Assembly (NCBI GenBank): GCA_964357255.1
Contig: CAYHKQ010000001.1
Location: forward strand, 1-64,000
Reading direction: 5' to 3'
Length of the DNA: 64,000 nt
DNA from: JBBTIS01 sp038059855
GTDB taxonomy: Bacteria; Elusimicrobiota; Elusimicrobia; JACQPE01
The position numbers were made by a program, and so were the translations under genes. Under the pieces are notes generated by a model that worked only from the letters and a program-made list of their open reading frames with translations, was not told the origin of the DNA and ran no database searches. Shown piece by piece: positions 41,386 through 50,492 of this stretch; position 1 is the stretch's first letter; each line of letters opens with the position of its first letter.

Positions 41386-42356
41386 GCGGTCTTTTGCGTT
41401 GCCGCGTTTTCCGGCTCCGCCGCCGGCGCAGGGCGCGCTCGGTGCGCCTCGACAAATTCTTTAAGAATCGTCACTGCGTGGGCGTTCTCCCCGTCGTCCG
41501 GCGCGTATTTGGCGAATTTGGCAAGGTCGGTAATTTCAAGGCTTTCTTTTAAGCGAATCACGGCCGGCAAGTCAACGCCCAGGCTCTGGCGCTCCCTGTG
41601 CAGGAGGCGCGTGAGTTCCGCGCTGGTCAAGCTTTGGGTGTCGAGGCTAAAGCGCCGGTCAAGATACTTGCGGTAAATCTCGCTTAACGCGAAATAAAAT
41701 TCCCGGTTTTTTCGTGATTCCAAGAGGCGCATCTGAATCAGCGCGGCAAGATCGCGCTCGAAAGTTTCTTCAGCGCTGAGCTTGGATTGCGCCTGACGTC
41801 CGGCTTGAGCCTGGATTTTATGACGCGAGCGCAAAAACCATAACAGCGCCAGGATTCCCAGAATGCCGCCCACGCTAAAGCCGGCAATCACCCATGGCTT
41901 CTCCCAGAAGTAAAGGGGTTTTCTGGGTCGCTTGATATCCCGAAGCTCGGCCGGGTTTTTCGCGTTGTGCGTGGGGTCGAGAATTTTAAGATGAACCGGA
42001 GGGGTTTTAACGACAGTCGTTTGCCCGATGGTTCCTTGGGCGGGAATTTCCAAACTCGGCACATCCATATCTCCGATTTTAAACGCCATCAGCGCGACGT
42101 CCAGCATGGTGATTTTTTTGTCGCCGTCTTTGCCTTCCTTGGAATGGAAATCCCACAGCGTAAAATCCCCCCATTGAGTTTGGCCGGTTTTCCAAGAGGT
42201 TAAGTCAATTTTGACGGCATTGCCCGAACGAATCGTGTAGGCAATGGCTACCGGATGGGCCAGGGGAACCTCGGTTTGCCTGGGTTTGGCTTCAACGCCG
42301 ATAGTTTCCTGGCCGAAGGCAAGGGTTATTAGGAGTATCCAAATTGAACTGTTCAT
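41382..42356 (-). CDS. Bat-operon membrane protein (DUF4381-like position)
   Basis: A 324-residue protein with a cleavable signal peptide (about 1-23), a beta-rich periplasmic part, a membrane helix near 165-185 (VIAGFSVGGILGILALLWFL) and a cytoplasmic helical part. A DUF4381-type protein usually occupies this slot before batA, and the topology fits, but the sequence similarity is not obvious to me. It is the first gene of the bat block, with its start 28 bp from a MITE that may have displaced the former upstream region. Confidence 0.65.
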   Translation of the reverse strand: MNSSIWILLITLAFGQETIGVEAKPRQTEVPLAHPVAIAYTIRSGNAVKIDLTSWKTGQTQWGDFTLWDFHSKEGKDGDKKITMLDVALMAFKIGDMDVPSLEIPAQGTIGQTTVVKTPPVHLKILDPTHNAKNPAELRDIKRPRKPLYFWEKPWVIAGFSVGGILGILALLWFLRSRHKIQAQAGRQAQSKLSAEETFERDLAALIQMRLLESRKNREFYFALSEIYRKYLDRRFSLDTQSLTSAELTRLLHRERQSLGVDLPAVIRLKESLEITDLAKFAKYAPDDGENAHAVTILKEFVEAHRARPAPAAEPENAATQKTA

Positions 42357-42383
42357 GGGACGAAAAATATTCTAACTTACTTA

Positions 42384-42535
42384 GTAACTATTCAGGTGCG
42401 GCGCTCCCCTTGCTGTCATTCCCGCGAAAGCGGGCCGTTCGCAGGGCTCGCGGCACCTTGGGGCGCCGGAGGCGCTGATCGGGAATCCAGGCCCCGACCC
42501 CCGCCTTCGCGGGGGTGACGGACCTGAACAGTTAC
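42384..42535. mobile_element. MITE copy A (IS66-like ends)
   Basis: A 152-bp element with terminal repeats GTAACTATTCAGG (42384-42396) and CCTGAACAGTTAC (42523-42535), 12 of 13 positions inverted. The flanks CTTACTTA and CTTGCTTA look like an 8-bp target duplication with one change. The inside is GC-rich and palindromic (TTCCCGCGAAAGCGGG, CCCCGCCTTCGCGGGGG) with no coding capacity. It ends 38 bp before the GTG of the aminotransferase gene. Confidence 0.85.
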
Positions 42536-42573
42536 CTTGCTTATAAATAATAATTTCAAGAGGAGGCGACGCC

Positions 42574-43911
42574 GTGAAAACTTTAACCAAACCGATCGCT
42601 AAAAAAGAGAATATGTCGTTGAATAGCGCGCACTGGAAGGACCGCGAACGCTATGTCACCGGCAGTTTTTACCATTACACCCGTATTTTTATTAAAGAGG
42701 CGAGCGGGGCCGTGATGTGGGACGTGGACGGCAAGCGCTATTTGGATTTCACCGGAGGCATCGGCGCCTTGAACGTGGGCCATTGCCATCCAAGAGTGGT
42801 CGAGGCCATCCGCCGCCAGGCCGGGGAGTTTCTGCACACCTGTTTTCCAGCGATCGCTTACGAAAATTATGTGCGCGTATGCCAAAAATTATGCGAGGCC
42901 GTGCCAGGAAATTTTCCGAAAAAAGCCATGCTCGTTAACAGCGGCGCCGAGGCCGTTGAGAACGCGGTTAAGTTTGCCAAGAGTTATACCAAGCGGAGCG
43001 CCGTTATTTCCTTTGGGCAGGCTTTTCATGGCAGGACGCTTTTGGCCTTCACGTTGACCGGCAAGGAAAATCCCTATCGCCTGGGCCTGGGGCCTTACGC
43101 GGCCGACGTTTATCACGCGTATTATCCTTATTCTTACCGGCCTCCCGTGGGAGTGGCGAGCCGCGACGTATGCGCTTATGCGTTGGGCCGCTTGGAGGAG
43201 ATGTTCCATACCCAGGTGGATCCCAGCCGCGTGGCCGCGATTTTGGTGGAGCCGGTGCAAGGCGAGGGCGGCTTTGTGGTGCCTCCGACGGATTTTCTCC
43301 CCGCCCTTCGTAAAATTTGCGACCAGCACGGGATCGTCTTAATCGTGGACGAGGTGCAGACCGGCTTTGGCCGCACCGGCAAGATGTTCGCGCATGAGCA
43401 CGCGGGGATCACATCGGATCTCGTGACCGTGGCTAAATCCATCGCGGCCGGGCTTCCCTTGGCCGGCGTGGTGGGCCGGGCTCAGATTATGGACGCCGCG
43501 GAGGAAGGCGGCGTGGGTAGCACTTACGGAGGCAATCCGGTAGCTTGCGCGGCGAGCCTGGCAGTGTTTGAAATTTTTGAGCAAGAGAGGCTCCTGGAGC
43601 GCGCCAGAAAAATCGGTTTAACTATCGAGACGCGTTTTAAGTCCTGGGCTAAACAGATGCCGATGGTCGGCGAGGCGCGGGGCTTGGGAGCGATGCAGGC
43701 CGTAGAACTCGTGGCGGACCGCTCCACTAAAGAACCGATGCCCTTAAAAACCATGAAGGCGATTTTGGGCGATTGCTCAAAAAAGGGATTGATGATTCTT
43801 AAAGCCGGAGCCTACGGCAATGTGATCCGCACCTTAGTTCCCCTGGTGGCTACGGATGAGGAAATTACCGAGGGGCTGGACATTTTGGAATCGGTGTTAA
43901 AGGAGCTTTAA
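42574..43911 (+). CDS. class III PLP aminotransferase (GABA/putrescine type)
   Basis: A 445-residue cytosolic aminotransferase. Signatures: MLVNSGAEAVENAVKFAKSY, GQAFHGRTLLAFTLTGK, ILVEPVQGEGGFVVPP, IVDEVQTGFGRTGKMF (PLP-binding Asp) and TVAKSIAAGLPLAGVVG (Schiff-base Lys near residue 288). Close in pattern to 4-aminobutyrate transaminase; putrescine or another omega-amine is equally possible. The start is a GTG with AGAGGAGG well placed 8 nt upstream. It lies 1 bp before an aldehyde dehydrogenase, so amine to aldehyde to acid is the likely two-step route. Confidence 0.92.
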   Translation: MKTLTKPIAKKENMSLNSAHWKDRERYVTGSFYHYTRIFIKEASGAVMWDVDGKRYLDFTGGIGALNVGHCHPRVVEAIRRQAGEFLHTCFPAIAYENYVRVCQKLCEAVPGNFPKKAMLVNSGAEAVENAVKFAKSYTKRSAVISFGQAFHGRTLLAFTLTGKENPYRLGLGPYAADVYHAYYPYSYRPPVGVASRDVCAYALGRLEEMFHTQVDPSRVAAILVEPVQGEGGFVVPPTDFLPALRKICDQHGIVLIVDEVQTGFGRTGKMFAHEHAGITSDLVTVAKSIAAGLPLAGVVGRAQIMDAAEEGGVGSTYGGNPVACAASLAVFEIFEQERLLERARKIGLTIETRFKSWAKQMPMVGEARGLGAMQAVELVADRSTKEPMPLKTMKAILGDCSKKGLMILKAGAYGNVIRTLVPLVATDEEITEGLDILESVLKEL

Positions 43912-43912
43912 G

Positions 43913-45454
43913 ATGAGCGCGGCCACTGTCGAAAAGAAGCAAGGTCTGAAAACTCAAAAGGCTCGCGAATTTAAAATGTTGCTCGGCGGGCGCTGGTCTG
44001 GCGCGGCAAGCGGAGCCATAAGGACCTTAGTGAATCCCGCCAATGCCAAGCCCTTGGCTACGGCGCCGGAGGCCGGCGTCAAGGACGTAAATTTTGCCGT
44101 GGCCCAGGCCAGGAAGGCTTTTGAAGACGGCCGCTGGTCCAAGAAACCCCCCTGTGAACGTTCGCTAACCCTCTTTCGCTTGGCCGACAAGATCGAACAA
44201 AATATTGACGCTCTGGCCGAACTCGAAATAGCCAATTGCGGCAAGCCCCGAAAATTGGCGCGCGAAAGTGATTTGCCTTTTGCCATTGATAATGTGAGGT
44301 TTTTTGCGGGAGCCCTCAGAACATTGGGCGGCTCCGCGTCGCTCGAGTATGCCGGCGGTTGCACAAGTATTATTTGCCGCGAACCCATCGGCGTCGTGGG
44401 GCTCGTGGCCCCGTGGAATTACCCTTTTTTGATGGCAGTTTGGAAAATTATGCCGGCCCTGGCCGCTGGTAATGCGGCTATTTTTAAGCCTTCGGAATTG
44501 ACGCCGCTGACTGCGCTTGAACTGGGGCGTTTGGCTTTGGAGGCCGGGATACCCGAAGGCGTTTTGCAAATCGTGACCGGAGCCGAAGAGGCGGGCCGGG
44601 CGCTTAGCGCGCATCCCGGGGTGGACATGATTTCTTTTACCGGGGACACGCAAACCGGCAAAAAAATTCTGGCCCAGGCCGCGCCTACTCTGAAAAAATG
44701 CCACATGGAGCTTGGCGGCAAAGCGCCTTTTGTCGTTTTTGCCGATGCTGATTTAGAAGCCGCGCTTCAAGGGGCCGTGGTGGCGGGCGTCGTCAATGCG
44801 GGGCAGGATTGCACCGCGGCCACGCGCATCTATGTCGAGGAAAAGCGTTATGACGAATTTCTAGAGAGGTATGTGAAATTAATGAAAACTGTCCGCGTGG
44901 GCGATCCCTTGAACAAACTGACCGACATGGGCCCTTTAATCAGCAAGAATCAGAGGGATCGGGTGGAAGGCTTTGTCCGCCGCGCCTTGTCCGCCGGCGC
45001 CAAGGCCCTTTGCGGCGGCGAGCGGCCTTCCTCGGCCGAAACCAAGGACGGTTATTATTTTCTTCCTACCGTGATCGTCGGCGCCAAGCAAGATTCTGAG
45101 ATTGTGCAGAATGAGGTTTTCGGCCCGGTTGTTTGCGTTTTGCCTTTTAAGACCGAAGAGGAGGCTGTCCGGCTGGCTAATGATGTGCGCTATGGCCTGG
45201 CTTCGAGCGTATGGACCAAGGATGTTCATAGGGCTTGGCGGGTTTCAGCCGCGCTCAAATTCGGCACGGTCTGGGTTAATGATCACTTGCCGCTGACATC
45301 CGAAATGCCGCATGGCGGCTGTAAGTCCAGTGGTTTTGGCAAGGATTTATCGGTTTGGGCCCTCGAAGAGTACACCCAGATCAAACATATCATGGCCGAC
45401 ACCACTGGCCTGGCCCGAAAACCCTGGCACTACACCGCCTTTGGCTCAGTCTAA
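43913..45454 (+). CDS. aldehyde dehydrogenase (aminobutyraldehyde/betaine-aldehyde type)
   Basis: A 513-residue NAD(P)-dependent dehydrogenase. GLVAPWNYPFLMAVWKIMPA (cofactor site), SFTGDTQTGKKIL, MELGGKAPFVVF (catalytic Glu near 266) and NAGQDCTAATRIYVEEK (catalytic Cys near 300) are present and in order. The GQDCTAATR context resembles gamma-aminobutyraldehyde dehydrogenases, which would fit a putrescine route with the preceding aminotransferase; a succinate-semialdehyde role is the alternative. Its stop overlaps the convergent gene by 9 bp. Confidence 0.92.
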   Translation: MSAATVEKKQGLKTQKAREFKMLLGGRWSGAASGAIRTLVNPANAKPLATAPEAGVKDVNFAVAQARKAFEDGRWSKKPPCERSLTLFRLADKIEQNIDALAELEIANCGKPRKLARESDLPFAIDNVRFFAGALRTLGGSASLEYAGGCTSIICREPIGVVGLVAPWNYPFLMAVWKIMPALAAGNAAIFKPSELTPLTALELGRLALEAGIPEGVLQIVTGAEEAGRALSAHPGVDMISFTGDTQTGKKILAQAAPTLKKCHMELGGKAPFVVFADADLEAALQGAVVAGVVNAGQDCTAATRIYVEEKRYDEFLERYVKLMKTVRVGDPLNKLTDMGPLISKNQRDRVEGFVRRALSAGAKALCGGERPSSAETKDGYYFLPTVIVGAKQDSEIVQNEVFGPVVCVLPFKTEEEAVRLANDVRYGLASSVWTKDVHRAWRVSAALKFGTVWVNDHLPLTSEMPHGGCKSSGFGKDLSVWALEEYTQIKHIMADTTGLARKPWHYTAFGSV

Positions 45455-46024
45455 TTTTTCTGCGGCAGTTTCTTCCTCTTTGAGTAATTTCTCACCCATT
45501 TGAGAATGACCGCGCAGGGTATCAGCTTCCCTTTCCGCGCTTTTGGCGGGGAAGTAGGCGACAGCCCATCCTGCCACAAATAAGCCGGCTCCGCCGAAAA
45601 AGAGGAGAGCCCCCAGAACCGGCAATCCGCTCATTCCAATGGCCACGCTTGCCCAAGAGGTTGCGAATCCTGGAATGGCAAGAGACCACGATAAAACATG
45701 CAACGCGGTTGCCTTTGAGGAGGCGTTTTGCGCCTTTTCTTCCCAGTAATTTTTTGCGGTTTTAAGAAGAAATTGATTACGTTGCCGTTGCTTCATTTGG
45801 TGGTTTTTACGCTCAAGCCCGGCATCGTCCTGGGCGATATCTCCGATTTGGACAGGCGCATTTGGCGTATTGCCTTGAGGCGCGGCGCCATGCATTAAAT
45901 TTTCCACGATTATTTTGCCTTGAATTGCTTGATCTTGCGAAGTGGGGCTGGGGTTGGCCAAAAGACTAGCAACACAGCCACCGATCGCACTGACAGTAAT
46001 AAGAATTTTTTTGTTGGTTAGCAT
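45446..46024 (-). CDS. exported/membrane hypothetical protein
   Basis: A 192-residue protein with a signal peptide or anchor (about 6-23), a polar stretch rich in Gln/Asn, a helical segment and two membrane helices (about 107-155; ALHVLSWSLAIPGFATSWAS and LPVLGALLFFGGAGLFVAGW). The tail is acidic and charged. The ATG at 46024 is chosen for GGAG about 9 nt upstream; the longer reading lacks a site. No family is recognised. Its 3' end overlaps the aldehyde dehydrogenase stop, convergently, by 9 bp. Confidence 0.55.
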   Translation of the reverse strand: MLTNKKILITVSAIGGCVASLLANPSPTSQDQAIQGKIIVENLMHGAAPQGNTPNAPVQIGDIAQDDAGLERKNHQMKQRQRNQFLLKTAKNYWEEKAQNASSKATALHVLSWSLAIPGFATSWASVAIGMSGLPVLGALLFFGGAGLFVAGWAVAYFPAKSAEREADTLRGHSQMGEKLLKEEETAAEKLD

Positions 46025-46145
46025 AGTCGTTCTCCTTCGTTGTCTCCGCTTTATACTCGGACAAGGGGCTTGCTGACTGCCACCTTTCGTCCGCTGTTTA
46101 CATATATATTGTAACAAAGTGGAAGGGGTCATTCATTTTATTTTT

Positions 46146-46373
46146 GTAACTACTCAGGTTCCTCTTCCCCGTCATTCCGGCGAAAGCCGGCCGTTCGCAG
46201 AGCTCGCGGCACCTTGGGGCGCCTGAGGCGCTGATCGGGAATCCAGGATTTCATTCTGCAAATCAAGAACTGGATACCGGCTTTCGTCCCGTCAGGAGAC
46301 GGGACAGTCCCCTCAATTTTAATAGAGGGTTGGGACGCCGGTATGACGAATCCAAAAAAACCTGGGTAGTTAC
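46146..46373. mobile_element. MITE copy B (IS66-like ends, 8-bp target duplication)
   Basis: A 228-bp element with GTAACTACTCAGG (46146-46158) and CCTGGGTAGTTAC (46361-46373), 12 of 13 inverted, and a perfect flanking duplication TTATTTTT (46138-46145 and 46374-46381). It shares the GCAGAGCTCGCGGCACCTTG core with the other copies and has an extra internal segment. The rest of 46025-46449 holds ...GGAGACTTGACCC-type repeat fragments and no gene. Confidence 0.88.
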
Positions 46374-46449
46374 TTATTTTTAACCATGAGAGCGTTTGCG
46401 GATTTCGTTTTAATCAGTAAAATGGAGACTTGACCCTTAAAAATGACCC

Positions 46450-47061
46450 TTAAAAGTGAACGGCCAATTTGTCTTTTTGGACTTCGAATTTTTGGATGCC
46501 GTAGGGCAGAGGAAAGAGGCGCGAGAAGTCCATGGGCGGGCGTTGGTTTTCGCCGAGATACCGAAGAATTTGGCTGACCAGACTTTCCGGAACGGTGATT
46601 CCATTAATTTTTAGGGAAAGGACTTTGACATAGCCTTTGCCTTTGGCCGATCCGGATTGAAGTTGGGCCTCGATTGTGCTGCCGATGCCGCCGGCCTTGG
46701 CCAACAGTTTTGCGCTCATTGAATTGCTATCCGCCTTAAAAACTTTTTTCCATTCCACGCGCGCTACGGCCCGGACCGTCAGAAGCTTGTCGCCGAGAAG
46801 AGTAATATTAACGGATTGTATTTGATCCTTCCCTTTTTGAGCCGCGAGATTGGCCAGATAGGCGTTGAGTTCTTCTTCGCTTACGGCGACCGTCTTGCCG
46901 CTCAGGGGCGAACGTTGGCCGGGATTAGTCACGTTTTTGATTTTTTCAACGATGTTGTGAATTTTATGGATGGCCGTTGCGCTGGCGTTTATGGATGCCA
47001 CGGACGCCGCGTTTGTCCCCGCGGCTAAGGCGGCGCCAATAAGAATTTTTAGAATCGTCAT
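46450..47061 (-). CDS. exported hypothetical protein, lipid-binding-like fold possible
   Basis: A 203-residue protein with a signal peptide (about 1-19). The mature part has EEELNAYLANLAAQKGKDQI followed by long beta strands (SVNITLLGDKLLTVRAVARV, KGYVKVLSLKINGITVPESL) and LPYGIQKFEVQKDKLAV, a pattern resembling DUF2993/LmeA-type envelope lipid-binding proteins; I hold this loosely. AAAGGAGG precedes the ATG. It is divergent from ychF across 90 bp. Confidence 0.6.
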   Translation of the reverse strand: MTILKILIGAALAAGTNAASVASINASATAIHKIHNIVEKIKNVTNPGQRSPLSGKTVAVSEEELNAYLANLAAQKGKDQIQSVNITLLGDKLLTVRAVARVEWKKVFKADSNSMSAKLLAKAGGIGSTIEAQLQSGSAKGKGYVKVLSLKINGITVPESLVSQILRYLGENQRPPMDFSRLFPLPYGIQKFEVQKDKLAVHF

Positions 47062-47151
47062 ATTTTTATTCCTCCTTTGGATAAGGCCAGCAGTTCAGTT
47101 TAGAAAATTTCAAGACTCCCGATGCGGAGCAATATTAGATAATCCAGGGTA

Positions 47152-48234
47152 ATGGAAATTGGGATTGTCGGTCTTCCGAATGTGGGCAAGTCCACTCTTT
47201 TTAATGCGCTAACCTCCGGTCATGCCGCGTCCTCCAATTATCCCTTTACTACGATTGAGCCAAATGTGGGCGTGGTGAGCGTTCCGGACGCGCGTTTGAA
47301 GCGCTTGAGCGAGATTTTTAAGTCGGAGAAAACGGTCCCGGCCGCGATCCGGTTTGTGGATATTGCGGGGCTGGTTCAAGGGGCCAGCGAAGGCCAGGGG
47401 CTTGGGAATAAATTTTTAGCCAATATCCGCGAGGTGGACGCGATAGTCCATATCGTGCGATTCTTTGGCAATCACGACGTGGTTCATGTCATGGGCGGGG
47501 TGGACCCTAAGCGCGATATTGAGGTGATTAATACGGAGTTGGCGCTGGCGGATTTGAGTTCGGTGGAAGCTCAGATGGACAAAGCCCAAAGCCAGGCCAA
47601 AAGCGGCGACAAAATCGCGATTGAACGCTATGATATCGCCAAAAAAATTCATGCGGTTTTGGCCGAGGGTAAGCCGGTTCGCGCCATGGGTTTGCCCAAA
47701 ACCGCGACGCGCTCTTTCGGGCTTTTAACGGACAAGCCCGTGCTTTACGTTGGCAATATGGATGAACCGGGCAAGGAGAGTCCTGCTTTGGCCGGCGCGG
47801 TGGAGCAATTGGCCAAGGGGGATGGCGCCGGGCTTTTGGTTCTTTGCGGTAAGTTAGAGGCCGAAATCGCCGAGCTCGAAGGCGCCGAGAGGGAGATTTT
47901 TTTAAAGGAGATGGGTCTGGAGCTTAGCGGTTTGGACCGCCTGATTCACGCGGCCTATAAACTTTTAGGCCTTATTACTTTTTTTACGGCCGGGCCCAAG
48001 GAAAGCCGCGCTTGGACTATTACTAAGGGAACATTCTCGCCGCAGGCCGCCGGCAAAATTCACACCGACATGGAGACTGGATTCATACGAGCTGACGTCT
48101 ATCGTTTTGACGATATGGACCGTATGGGTTCTGAAGCCGCCCTGCGCGAGAAGGGCTTGATCCGTTCCGAAGGCAAGACTTATGAATTTCAAGACGGGGA
48201 TACGGTTTTTTTTCACTTCCAAAAGCCGCGTTAA
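47152..48234 (+). CDS. ychF: redox-regulated P-loop ATPase YchF/OLA1
   Basis: A 360-residue cytosolic Obg-family protein. G1 is GLPNVGKSTLFNAL, G3 is DIAGLVQGASEGQGLGN, and G4 is the non-canonical NMDE, which favours ATP over GTP as in all YchF. The coiled-coil insert and C-terminal TGS domain (TFFTAGPKESRAWTITKGT, FIRADVYRFDD) complete the fold. Length is normal. Ribosome-associated in other organisms. Confidence 0.96.
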   Translation: MEIGIVGLPNVGKSTLFNALTSGHAASSNYPFTTIEPNVGVVSVPDARLKRLSEIFKSEKTVPAAIRFVDIAGLVQGASEGQGLGNKFLANIREVDAIVHIVRFFGNHDVVHVMGGVDPKRDIEVINTELALADLSSVEAQMDKAQSQAKSGDKIAIERYDIAKKIHAVLAEGKPVRAMGLPKTATRSFGLLTDKPVLYVGNMDEPGKESPALAGAVEQLAKGDGAGLLVLCGKLEAEIAELEGAEREIFLKEMGLELSGLDRLIHAAYKLLGLITFFTAGPKESRAWTITKGTFSPQAAGKIHTDMETGFIRADVYRFDDMDRMGSEAALREKGLIRSEGKTYEFQDGDTVFFHFQKPR

Positions 48235-48295
48235 GGGTTTGCGCCGGAATTAATCATAGATTTGCCGGACCGAACATGAGAAAATCATAAGGCCT

Positions 48296-48320
48296 ACAAC
48301 AATAGGGACTAAAGTCCCTT
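48296..48320. repeat. short dispersed hairpin TAGGGACTAAAGTCCC
   Basis: TAGGGACTAAAGTCC (48303-48317) is identical to 2071-2085, and GGGACT-AA-AGTCCC forms a small stem. A degenerate relative stands near 53021-53055 (CCTAAAGTCCC, CGGGACTCTGG). It lies between ychF and the next gene and could act as a weak terminator. Its copy number in the genome is unknown. Confidence 0.45.
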
Positions 48321-48353
48321 GTATTGCCGCATTTGCAGGGGTAAGCTAATAGC

Positions 48354-50483
48354 ATGGATCAACTTCCATCGCGGTCATGGCGCGTTGCGGCGATAGCTGG
48401 GCTTGGCTTGACGCAATTTTTTGCGTTGCCGGATTTAAGAGCGGATGATCAGGCTAGCCAGGTCCAGGCCGGCCTTGAGAGCGAGTTTGACGGCGCCAAG
48501 GCGGCTAAACCGAGCCGCAAGAAAACCGCGGTCGCGGTTCCTGCGGCGTCGTCCGAACGGCCGGAGCCGGAAAAAGAGCCGGAGCCATCCACGCAGAAGC
48601 GGACCGGCGAAAAACAACTCAATGAAAGCGGCGCCTCCAAGCAGGTTCTTCCCCGTTGGCCGCCCATTGTTCATGTCAAATTAAGCGATTATCAGGTGGA
48701 GGAGTCTCTTATTTTTCCCATGACGACAGGATTTTCCCTTGGAACCAGAGCCGGATTGATTTCCGCTCAAAGCTTTTTGGGCGGATCAGACTTGCCCTTC
48801 GGAACCCTGTTGCCCAGCCCTTACGGAACATTGAGTTCAAAATTTAAGCATCAGGGTAAAGGCATAGATGTTATGACTCTTGTGACAGGCGGGTATCTTT
48901 ATTTGAACACGGAGCCAAGCCTGCCCAATGTCAGGACAAAGGTTTCGGGTCCGGCGTGGTTGAAAGGAGGCAAGGATGACAATGGTTTGGTCGCCGAAGG
49001 CTTGGTTGCGGGGAGCTTTTATTCCGACGTAATTTCTCCATGGCGAGTGGGCGGCCGTGCTGCTTTGGCCGCTTTTGGCGGGGGCGGAGTTTTTGGAATG
49101 GGGAATTTTTCAGATGCCTACACATGGCAGGGCATGTTGGACGCGAACGCGGGAGTGGCATTGGCCGTTAAGGTTGCGGATTCGGAGATGCTTCGCTACT
49201 GGGTTCAGGGGGAGGCGGCAATGGGGCAGGCGGATTCTTATCGTAATATTACCGAGAAGGGAGTGCCCAACTGGGCTTTTTTTTACGAGGGGATCAGCAT
49301 GGGCGCGGATTATTCGCGTTATCTTGGGCCTTCGCAACATATCCGCGCCTGGTCGCAAGTCGCCGCGCGGATGCCTTATACCGACTTTATGATAGGCGCG
49401 GATTATGCCAAGGACGCCATAGTTGTTTCCCCGTCGGTGATGGCCAGGGTGAGCCATAGCCCGTGGTTCGCCAATGAGCAGGGCGGGGCTCTGAAAATCG
49501 GATTGCGCCCTCTCGACAAGCTGGGCGTTGATTTGACCGGCTCCTTGGCCGCTCGAAGCGATATCGATGGGCGGGCGTTGTCTGAGAATTATTCGATCCA
49601 GGCCGGTCTTTCCTGGACGCCGGGGGACGGCGTCAACATTAAAACGAGCCGTTATCTGGCCAGGCAAGTTTATGATACTCCTGATCCGAAACTTATCCAA
49701 GCGTTGGACAAATCTTATGAAAACATTGATCAGGAGTTTATTGATGGTTTCAAGGAGGCGGTCAAGGCGTCGCCCGACTTGCCTTCGTTCGCGCGGAATT
49801 TGAATGTCGCAAGCTTGCGGGACATTCTTTATGCGGCGTCCCTTATGACGGGTTTTCAAGACGTTGTAAATTATAATTCTAATGAATTTTCCGTTCCTAA
49901 TGCGCAGAGCGACGATGAGATTTATGGGCGTTGGAGGGCGGCCTACATGGATTTATTGGCGGACCCTGAGAGCCGCGGCGACCCCATGCTGGTTTGTATC
50001 GGCTCGGCGCAGAGCGCGTCCGGACTTGTCATGGCTTTGAGCAGAAAATTGGGTTTAGATCTTCAAGCTGGGCCGGTGAGCGTGGTCAAGCGCGGATCGG
50101 AAATTGGCCTGACAACGGCGCACGCGGCGGCCATTATCAGAAGTCCGGAGGAAGGATTTTTCTTTGTGGACTTTGGCGACATCATGCCGACCGGCACCTT
50201 TGATCCTGACGCGGCCTTGGCGATTTATCAGGCCAAGAGAGGCTCCGTGAGCGTGTCGCATTATTTTGGCGACGTCTCCCGTGGCGGCCGCACCGAAGCG
50301 CGCAAAATCAGCGAACAGGGCAAAATTGTGTTGGACGCGGTTTCTTTTTATGGAGACCCGGAGCTTCCAAGGTCGCGCGAGCGGGAAATGTACAACCGCG
50401 ATCCCAGGAGTTCGGAAATCACCCGAGATCGGGCCCTGGAGTCCTTGCGCAAGACATTGATGCCTCAGGAGGAAGCTGAATAA
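48354..50483 (+). CDS. exported barrel-like protein with C-terminal Cys/His/Asp domain
   Basis: A 709-residue protein. After a weak signal peptide and a Lys/Pro/Glu-rich linker (about 30-95), residues about 100-430 are beta-rich with Gly and aromatic residues, like an outer-membrane barrel. From about 450 a helical-plus-alpha/beta domain contains a cysteine in LVCIGSAQSASGLVMAL, a histidine in TTAHAAAIIR and an aspartate in FFFVDFGDIMPTG, the order of a transglutaminase-like or papain-like triad. No family is recognised. The ATG at 48354 has no strong ribosome site. Convergent with the DUF58 gene, 9 bp away. Confidence 0.55.
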   Translation: MDQLPSRSWRVAAIAGLGLTQFFALPDLRADDQASQVQAGLESEFDGAKAAKPSRKKTAVAVPAASSERPEPEKEPEPSTQKRTGEKQLNESGASKQVLPRWPPIVHVKLSDYQVEESLIFPMTTGFSLGTRAGLISAQSFLGGSDLPFGTLLPSPYGTLSSKFKHQGKGIDVMTLVTGGYLYLNTEPSLPNVRTKVSGPAWLKGGKDDNGLVAEGLVAGSFYSDVISPWRVGGRAALAAFGGGGVFGMGNFSDAYTWQGMLDANAGVALAVKVADSEMLRYWVQGEAAMGQADSYRNITEKGVPNWAFFYEGISMGADYSRYLGPSQHIRAWSQVAARMPYTDFMIGADYAKDAIVVSPSVMARVSHSPWFANEQGGALKIGLRPLDKLGVDLTGSLAARSDIDGRALSENYSIQAGLSWTPGDGVNIKTSRYLARQVYDTPDPKLIQALDKSYENIDQEFIDGFKEAVKASPDLPSFARNLNVASLRDILYAASLMTGFQDVVNYNSNEFSVPNAQSDDEIYGRWRAAYMDLLADPESRGDPMLVCIGSAQSASGLVMALSRKLGLDLQAGPVSVVKRGSEIGLTTAHAAAIIRSPEEGFFFVDFGDIMPTGTFDPDAALAIYQAKRGSVSVSHYFGDVSRGGRTEARKISEQGKIVLDAVSFYGDPELPRSREREMYNRDPRSSEITRDRALESLRKTLMPQEEAE

Positions 50484-50492
50484 GGGGGGTCC

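Noticed and set aside
49110..49859. 249-codon minus-strand open frame
   Set aside because: Antisense shadow of the 709-residue exported protein with Arg/His-rich composition.
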